Assembly (NCBI GenBank): GCA_016858145.1
Contig: JAEHOE010000006.1
Coordinates: 682,001 to 746,000 of the forward strand
Length of the DNA stretch: 64,000 nucleotides
Origin: Edaphochlamys debaryana
Taxonomy: Eukaryota > Chlorophyta > Chlorophyceae > Chlamydomonadales
Direction: 5' to 3'
Part shown: positions 56,812 through 64,000 of the stretch, piece by piece
How the letters are laid out: each line of letters begins with the position of its first letter
Numbering within the stretch: the stretch's first letter is position 1
Made by a program: the position numbers and the translations under genes
The notes under the pieces: generated by a model
Databases searched by the model: none
Seen by the model: only the letters and a program-made list of their open reading frames with translations
Told to the model about the DNA's origin: nothing

Positions 56812-59800
56812 CTAGACCGCCCCCAGCAGTGCCACCACCTGGTGCTGGGCCGCCGAGGAGGACGACATCTGCATGATGATCCTGCGGGGGAGCACACGAC
56901 ACAGATGAGGGTCAGGCTGCTGCGCGTGACGAAGGCCGAACGGCTGGGGGTCTTGGCCATGGTGTTTGCCCGTCTGCTTTCAGTGCAGCGCGCTCTTGCG
57001 ACATGGCTACTTGTGGGGAGCCCAGCCAAACGCCCTTTCCTGGTCGCACGGCTCGGGTGCCGGAGTGCCAGCCCCAGCCCAGCCCGCGCCGCTCACCTCT
57101 GCATGCCCCCCACCGCCGCGGCCAGCTCCGCGCCCTCCAGGTCCGTGTACCCCGTGAGTGCGGCCACGGCGGCGGGCCAGGGCGGCGTGTCGCCGCGGCG
57201 CAGGCGGTGACAGTAGAGCGCGGCGGCGGCGGTGGCGGAGGGGCGGTAGTTGAGGAACTCGGGGTCCAGCAGGGCCTCGTCCATGAGCGCCTGCAGGGAC
57301 AGGGGCCCGCCCTGCTGCAGCTCGGCGCCCGCGGCGGCCGCCGCCGCCGCCGCGCCGCCAGCGGCGGCGCCGCCGATGCGGCGCAGGTAGAGGCGCAGGC
57401 AGCGCAGGCCCGAGATGGCGTCCACGTCGCCGCCCAGGGCGGTGCGGATGTTGAGCTCCATGGACTGGAAGCCCAGCGTGGGCAGGCCCGTGACCTGGGG
57501 GGTGGGGTCGGGGGGACGGGAGGAGGGGTCAGTTGAGCGAGGTATGCTTGCCCTGGGAGCCCTGTGCTGCGCAGCAGAGAGGAGCCACGAGGCAGGATTC
57601 CGAGCGAGGTGCGATGCTGCCCGCCGACACGGCCCCGAGCCCCATCTCCCACCTGCGCCAGCCGAGCGTCCAGGTCCGCTTCGGCCGCGGCCGCCGCGCC
57701 GCGGCCGCTGGCCAGGGCCGACCCCGACCCCGAGCCAGTGCCCGCGCTGCTGCTGCCCGCGCTGCCTCCCCCTCCTCCCCCTCCTGCGCCTCCGCCTGCC
57801 GCGCCCGCGGCACCGGCGGCGGCGAAGGCCACCATCCGCAGCGCCGTCACCGATGCCATGCCCAGCAGGTCCTCGTGCAGCTGCGGCGCGGCGCTCATGA
57901 GGCGGTCAAGCAGCAGCGCGCCGTCGTGGGCGGCCTCGCGGGGCAGCCCCAGCGTGTCCGCCACGCGCAGCAGGTCGGCGGCCAGGTCGCGGCGGCGGCT
58001 GTAGTAGGCCTCGCCCATGGCCGCCACGGCCAGGCAGTGGGTGGTCTCGAAGCGGCGCACCTCGGCGAAGGCGTCGCGGCAGGCGGCCTGGGGAGGGGCG
58101 GGAGGGGAGTGGTGGGTGGGGTGGGTGAGGTGGGGTTGGGAGTGGGGTTGGGGTTGGGTGGCGTCAGGTCGCGTGGACAGGGTGGAGGTGTGTGAAGGTT
58201 CAAGGTGTGCAGGGGGGCTGTCGGTGCCACAGGTTGCAGGGGCGAGGGGCCCACCCTACAACTACCCCACGTGGAAACCAGGGTCGGCATGTTGCTACCC
58301 CATCCGTTGAAACCTTGCCCCGGGGGCCCCGGGGCCCACCTCAAGCGCTGCGTCCTTGGCGTCCTCCTCCTCGGCGCCCACCAGCGCCGCCGCCACGAGG
58401 TCGCGCCCGCCCTCGGCCTCGGCGCCGCCGTACGCCGTACGGCTGTACGGCAGCAGCTCGAGGGCCGCCTCGTCCGACAGCAGCCATGCGGCCAGCTCGG
58501 GCCCCGAGGCCTCCAGGCGCAGCGACACGCCCGCGACGGGGTCCTGCGCGAGGCGGAAGGGCGCCCCCCGGCTGCCCAGCCAGGCCTGCAGGGCGTCGCG
58601 CAGCGGCAGCGCGGGGGCGCCGTCGCGGCCGGGGCGCGCGCGTGCGAAGCGGAGCACCATGCGCGGCGGCAGCGCGTCCGGGCCCGACTCGATGCTGCGC
58701 TCCCTGCGACCGGGGCGGGAGGGAGGGGAGCGCGAGAGGCCGAGCGGAGGCGTGTCAGCTCCAAGGCAGGCTTCGTCACGGGTATGGCTGCAGGGCGCTG
58801 CCCGGCCAGACCAGGAGATGGCCCGTGCTGCCTGTCGGCCGTCAGTCCTTGCGACCTTCCCCCTGTACTGCACGGAGCACCCCGCGCCCCGCCCCGCCTG
58901 CCCAAGCCGCCGCACCTCTGGTCGGCCAGGAAGGCCAGCAGCGCCACCACCGCACTGCCCGTGGCCAGGGCCCCCAGGTGGAGCTCCTGCACGTCCCCGC
59001 CGGACGAGGAGCCACCAACCGCCTCGCCAGCAACCGCCGCCGCCGCAACGGCCGCCAGCGTGCCCGCCGCGCCGCCGGCAGCCGCCGCCGCGGCGAGCGG
59101 GCCCGCGGCGGTCACGGGCTTGACGTGCCCGGCCGACAGCGCTGCGCGGAAGATGCGGGCCGCGCGCGCCTGCGCGGGGGCGGTGCCGCTGTCCCACAGC
59201 GCGTCGGCGATGGCGGCGTACACCACGTGGTCGGTACGGCAGCCCTGTGGGGTACGACACATCGTACGACAAGCCGGGGAGGGGTGAGCACTGGGGATAG
59301 GAGAAAGCGGCACAGACGCGTACGAATGCTGTGGACGCAGGGACCTGGACCGGGAATAAGGGAGCGGGCCGGGAGGCGCTAGTTCCTAGCGGTAGAGCGG
59401 TGCGAGACCCGGCTTGCCTGCTTGAGCATGCGGTCGAAGGCCTGCAGGCTGCGCCGCCACTGGCCGCCCTTCTCGTATGCGTTGATGAGCGCCGTGTAGG
59501 TCACCACGTCGGGCTCACAGCCCTGCGGGAGGAGGAGGCCAGCACGGGGGGGGGCGGTCAGCGGCACGGGTGACATGCCCTTGGGTTACACGCCCTTGGG
59601 TCTCACGCCCTAGCAGCAGGAAGGAAGGGCGGAGCACCGCATGCGCCCGAAGCCCAGCCACCGCCGCAGCCGCTGCCACCGCCGCCCGCACCTGGCGCTG
59701 CAGCTGGTTGAATACGTCGGCGGCGCGCTCCCACTGCGCGCCGGCCGCCAGCGCCGTGATGAGGGAGTTGTAGGTGATGATGTTGGGCGCGCAGCCCTCG

Positions 59801-62259
59801 CGCAGCATCTGCCCAAACATCTGGAGCGCCAGCTCCCACTGCCCGTCGCGCTCGCAGGCGGCGATCAGCGCAGAGTAGGTGATGACCGTGCGCTCGCAGC
59901 CCGCGGCCTCCTGCGATCGGACGGTCGGTGGGGTTAGGAGAACAGGCGCATGTATGGGGCATCAGAGCTTCAAGAAACCGGGTGCAATAGGGATGGTGTG
60001 ACTAAGGGGAGGATGACTAAGGGGAGGGGGCGCATTAGTAAGGGGGCAACGCCGCGGCGCCCGACCCACCATCTCCCGCAGCGCCTCCATGACCTTCTCC
60101 AGGCGGCCGGCCTTGGAGTAGGCCGTGATGAGGGCGTTGAAGGTGGTGGTGTTGGGCGCGTGGCCGGCCGCCAGCATTTGGTTGTAGACGCCCAGGGCCT
60201 CGTGCCACTGGTTGGAGCTGTTGCACGCAATCATGAGCGCTGCAGGCGGTGGTGGGGCGGCGGGGGGTGTCAGTGCGAGGGTTACATTTACACCGGGAGA
60301 TACAAAGGCTGCCGTCTGGAGGCAGCGAGCATGGCCGAGTACGGTTGCGGAGCTCGAAGCAGCTGAGGAGCTAGAACCCGGCAAAGGACGCTGCCGTACT
60401 TACTGTTGTACGTGCGTGTCACCGGCTCCATGCGCTGCACCGGGGGGCGAACGGGGAGGAGCGCCTTGACTGATTGCTCGTGCCAAGCACGAGCAGCTGG
60501 GCGAGCATTTATCGAACCCGTTAGCGACCGTGAAGAGGCACCCCACACCCCACGCCCTGCCGCAGCATCGCACCTCCTCCTTCATGCGCGCCATGACCTT
60601 GAGGGCCTCGGCCCACTGGCCCGTCTTGCCGTACGCATCAATCAGGGTGTTGTACGTGACGACCTGGGTGGTACGGCAGGCACCATGAACACGAGGCAGT
60701 ATATCGGTTGAGACTGGGTGCTCGTAACTGAAGCAAGCCGCCTCGCCCGGTTGGGCCAAGTCATGCCACCACAAGCTCCCATGAAGACTCCCTGTGGCGG
60801 GGTCACCGGCCCGCCACCCTTTTCCCCGCCCTACCGGCTCACAGCACTCCCCCGGAGCCAGGGGCGCCGCGGTCCGCACGTGCGGGCCCGACGACACCCA
60901 CCCAATGAGCCAGCCGCCCTTCCAGTGCCCTCCATCCTGTCCTCACCACCACCACCAACGCACCCCCACGCGACCAAACCGACGGCCCCTCCAGCCCCCT
61001 TGTCCGCTCCCTCCCGGCCATAAAACCCCGCTCCGCCCCGCCCCCGGCCCCGCTCTCACGTTGGGCCGGCAGCCCGCCTCCTGCAGCTCCCTCCACACCT
61101 CCAGCGCCGCCTGGTGCTGACCCGCCTTGATGCACACATTCATTAGCGCGGAAAAGGTGTGCACGTTGCGGGGCACCCCGCGCGCCGCCATCTCCCGGCT
61201 CAGCTCCAGCGCCAGATCCATGTCCCGGCGGCTGCTGCCGCTGCTGCAGAGCGAGATCATGGCCGTGTACGAAAACACGTCCAGCAGCCGACCCAGATCG
61301 TGGCCGGCGGGCAGGCCGCGCAGCCAGTTGAAGACCTCCCAGGCACTGCCCGTGAGGCCGTTGCTGGCCAGCTGCTTCATCAGCGCCGCCATCCCCCGGC
61401 TGTCCAGGCCGCCCAGGCGAGCCGCGACGGCGTCGTGCGGCGCCTGGCCACGTGGCAGCTGACGCAGCGTCATGACGAGCTGGTGGACGAGCCCCTCGGA
61501 CTGGGCACTGCCGCCGCCGCCACCACCGCCCCGCCAGCCGCCGCCACCGCCGCGCCCGCCTCCGCGCCCACCGTAGGAGTCACGGCCCCGACCGCGCCCG
61601 CCACCCCGCGAGGAGCCCGGCGAGTCCCGACCGCTGCCTGCCTCCGCGAAGCTGCCCGTGCCGGGGTAGGGCAGACGCTGACCGCCCCAGCCGTGACCCC
61701 CCATGTGCTGCCCTAGCTGCTGTTGTTGCTGCAGCAGCTGCTGTTGTTGCAGCTGTTGCTGTTGCAGCTGCTGCTGTTGCTGCAGTTGCTGCTGTTGCAG
61801 TTGCTGCACATGGGACTGCTGCTGGGGATGGGTGGCCTGAAGGTGGGCTTGGCGCGCTTGGGCTTGGGCCTGGACCTGGGCCTGGTGGGCAGCAGACAGA
61901 GTTTGGTGCTGCACCCAAGCCTGCTGCGGCTGCGTTGCCCAGGCCTGCTGCTGGGACAGCGCATACTGCTGGTGTGACAGGAGCGTCTGCTGCTGCTGAA
62001 CGAGGTTTGCCTGCAGCTGTGCTGCGGGCAGTCCGGCCGCCAGCGCGGGCATAGCCGGCACGGTGAGAGATATCCCTGCCGGCACTGACACCGGCACGTA
62101 TTGCGCCTGCAGCAGCAAGCCTGGCGGGAAGGGCCCCCCAGCTGCGGCCGCCCCGCTCCAGCGCCCCGCTCCGGCGCTGGCGATCCCATCGTAGTCTCCA
62201 TATGTTCCTGGCGTGCGTTGTTGGTTGTTTTGGTTCGACAGCTCTCCAGATGACCACAT
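56812..62259 (-). CDS. PPR-cyclin fusion protein, 1136 aa
   Basis: Eleven exons close in phase: 62259-61060, 60663-60574, 60434-60404, 60239-60070, 59910-59692, 59522-59418, 59244-58916, 58703-58340, 58087-57653, 57494-57097, 56881-56812. The N-terminus (about 1-260) is Gln-rich and then RGG/Gly-rich, as in RNA-binding proteins. About nine PPR repeats follow (VVTYNTLIDAYGKTGQW, TTTFNALITAYSKAGRL, VVTYTALINAYEKGGQW and others). After an Ala-rich linker comes a cyclin-like box: RFETTHCLAVAAMGEAYY, LLRVADTLGLPREAAHDG and, in the second fold, YRPSATAAAALYCHRLR with ALTGYTDLEGAELAAAVGG. PPR-cyclin fusions are, from memory, an algal speciality. The usual PPR role is organelle RNA binding, but no clear transit peptide is seen. 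One 31-nt exon and one GC-AG intron (CAG|GCAAGC after 59418) are notable. Confidence 0.85.
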
Positions 62260-64000
62260 ACAGGTCGCCTGAAGCCGCTTCCTCTACCGCCGGCGCTGGA
62301 CTTCACCGGCCGGAGATCGTTTGCTCAGCAGCAGCATTCTGGGCGACCCAGGCCACCGCGCGGTCAGGCTGCAAAGGGCGCACGTGTTGGATTAGTGTCT
62401 GTTGCCCTTTCATTCAGCGCCTCTAGGCGTAGGCATGCAGGCCGTTTTGGCGGTCTGCGCCATAGTTCGCATGCAGCGGCCCCCAAGTGGCAGCCTGCAG
62501 TGGACCGTGGGCCCCGCCGTCTCCTATGATATCACGCCAAACGTCCCAATCCAGCGCCCGTGTCGTGGAGCCCTCTGGCCCAAGGCGCAATGGCCTGCGT
62601 GCGTACCCTGGGGCAGAACTACGTAGCCGCTACAACCGGTCAGAGTGCGTAGCTCTGCCGAGACCTCTGCAGCAGAGTCTGCTCGCTTGCGGCGGTGATG
62701 TTCACTTCTGCAACCTGTCGCGTTTTCGCTGTGCTGGACCTGCTCTAGGGAGGAGTGTGTATGTGTTCTATGGTAGTTACTGGCACGGTGCGCCCAGCCG
62801 GAGCGAGGCCTAAATCCAACCTGGCCCATGGCCGGCATGGCCCATTTGCGGGAGTCCGGCCGCCCGCGCATCCAAGGAGCCTTTACTTGTGCGCGCATTG
62901 CGTACATGGTTATACCCAAGATAGCGGGTCGTCTCGGCGCTGAGAACCGCGCGACCATGGCGCGTTGCGCGTTCGGACGCGACAAGCGCGAAGAGCGGCG
63001 AGGGCAGTACCCATAACGAACATCGTTTTTGCAGCAGTTGCAAGTAGCTTGTGGAAATGTCGTGCCGCGCGGCGCAAGTCGGGCAGTCGACCACGCGCCT
63101 CCGAAACACATAACCCCGCACCCGCAGGGCGCAGCGCTCTCGTGTTTCGCAAAGCCCACACGCCGTCTGGACACGGGCCCAGGCCGGTCCCGTGGACTCT
63201 CTCCCAGTAGGCGGCAACGGCAGATATGTTCGTCCTCGTCCTCCTCGTCCTCTTGAGCGCCTCTCTACCGCGCATACACATATAACTTTTGTTCAAACCA
63301 TGTGTCGGCATCAGAGAGTACGGGTGTACACACGTAGTCCTGTGGAATTTGCCGTGACCGAAACGGACCGCGACGGGGTTCGACGGTGTTGCGCGCCTCG
63401 GACTGGCTCGGACGCCGCGCAGCCCCTGCACCCCTGACCCGAAGCCGCTCTGACGCGGAGAGCTCCAGTGCCTAAGAGAGCTGGGTGAAGCTACCTGTCT
63501 GGAGCCGTGGCAAGTCGCCGAGTCAGCGAGTATTTGAGGTTGGGCAGAGGGCTGGGCCGAGTTGGGCAGGGGGGCCTAAGCTAACCCCTGTCCTGGCTGC
63601 TGCCTTCAGCGGCGCACTGGTACCCATTGTGGGGCCCCCTTCTTGCTGCGGCTCACCCAAGCGCATCGCTGCACTGCATAGAAACAAGTCTCCTTAACTG
63701 GCGCCGCACAGCACGGGATTTACATTGGCCACAATGGCCAGCCTGATCCCCCTGCTCCTTCGGCCCCGCCTCGCGTCCCTCCACCCCCACGTTCCTCCTC
63801 GCGCGTTGCGGCAGCGGCTACGTCGACGCGCTCAGCTGCATCCCTCGACGTCGTCCTGACTACGCAACACGGCCCCTGCAAGCACAGACCCCCCGCGTTC
63901 CAGCCCTTTCCAGCACACCTGAGCGTCGGACAACATCCAGCACCCGTCCACGACTGCCCACCCCGCCAGTGCATACGCACGACCCACGCCCGCGCTGCAT
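62260..64000. other. Right-hand flank, no recognisable gene
   Basis: It contains the upstream region of the PPR-cyclin gene. Frames of up to about 215 codons exist on the minus strand (62.5-63.2 kb), but they have no motif or splice support. A CCTCGTCCTCCTCGTCCTC simple repeat lies near 63230. Confidence 0.4.

Noticed and set aside
1..64000. CRISPR arrays, bacterial operons, riboswitches or viral genes
   Set aside because: None seen. Gene structure is eukaryotic throughout, and the tandem repeats at 24-27 kb are intronic snoRNA-like units, not spacers.

Overview
The window is nuclear DNA of a unicellular green alga (Chlorophyta). The basis is the very GC-rich sequence, genes split into many short exons by roughly 100-300 bp introns with GTGAG/GTGCG donors, TGTAA-type poly(A) signals, a copper-radical oxidase with an extensin/pherophorin-like SPPP domain, a PPR-cyclin fusion, and a plant-type SET lysine methyltransferase. 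I cannot fix the genus; Chlorophyceae (Sphaeropleales/Volvocales) or Trebouxiophyceae both fit. Exon models were built by hand from splice sites and reading phase. For ten of the eleven protein genes the phases close exactly over the exons seen; the eleventh is the multispanning membrane protein, whose first exon is uncertain.

Layout. At the left edge is the 5' part of a CAX-type Ca2+/H+ antiporter (minus). At 3.3-3.8 kb is the C-terminal end of a Fanzor/TnpB-like nuclease (zinc ribbon plus last RuvC Asp), probably a relic. From 6.2 to 15.4 kb a large inverted repeat (about 1.55-kb arms, each with tRNA-Ala(CGC) and tRNA-Cys(GCA)) brackets a 5.5-kb core. The core holds two divergent genes: a 200-aa unknown and a 782-aa protein with repeated 'AGRxDL' modules and a WW-like motif. 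A third, broken copy of the tRNA-Ala segment lies at 4.4-4.7 kb. Then come a multispanning membrane protein (minus), a secreted family-2-like glycosyltransferase (minus), NOP9/PUM23 (minus, 12 exons), a universal stress protein (minus) and a Rubisco-LSMT-like SET methyltransferase (plus, 13 exons). After these are a duplicated region with one intact 401-aa gene and one decayed copy, a glyoxal/galactose oxidase-like gene (minus, 16 exons) and a PPR-cyclin gene (minus, 11 exons).

The most interesting signal is in the introns of the NOP9-like gene. Two introns carry six copies of a 134-139-nt element that folds as a two-hairpin H/ACA snoRNA, five of them exactly 134 nt. Two other introns each carry a 71-nt box C/D snoRNA candidate with a covarying terminal stem. 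The pre-mRNA of a ribosome-biogenesis factor would thus host eight snoRNA copies of two families. Other notable items are the inverted repeat with shared 3' ends, the PPR-cyclin fusion with a readable PPR code, near-identical 623-bp blocks that look gene-converted, and several GC-AG introns. Long gene-poor stretches (30.0-31.8, 43.8-46.1, 52.1-56.8, 62.3-64.0 kb) hold nothing I can name.
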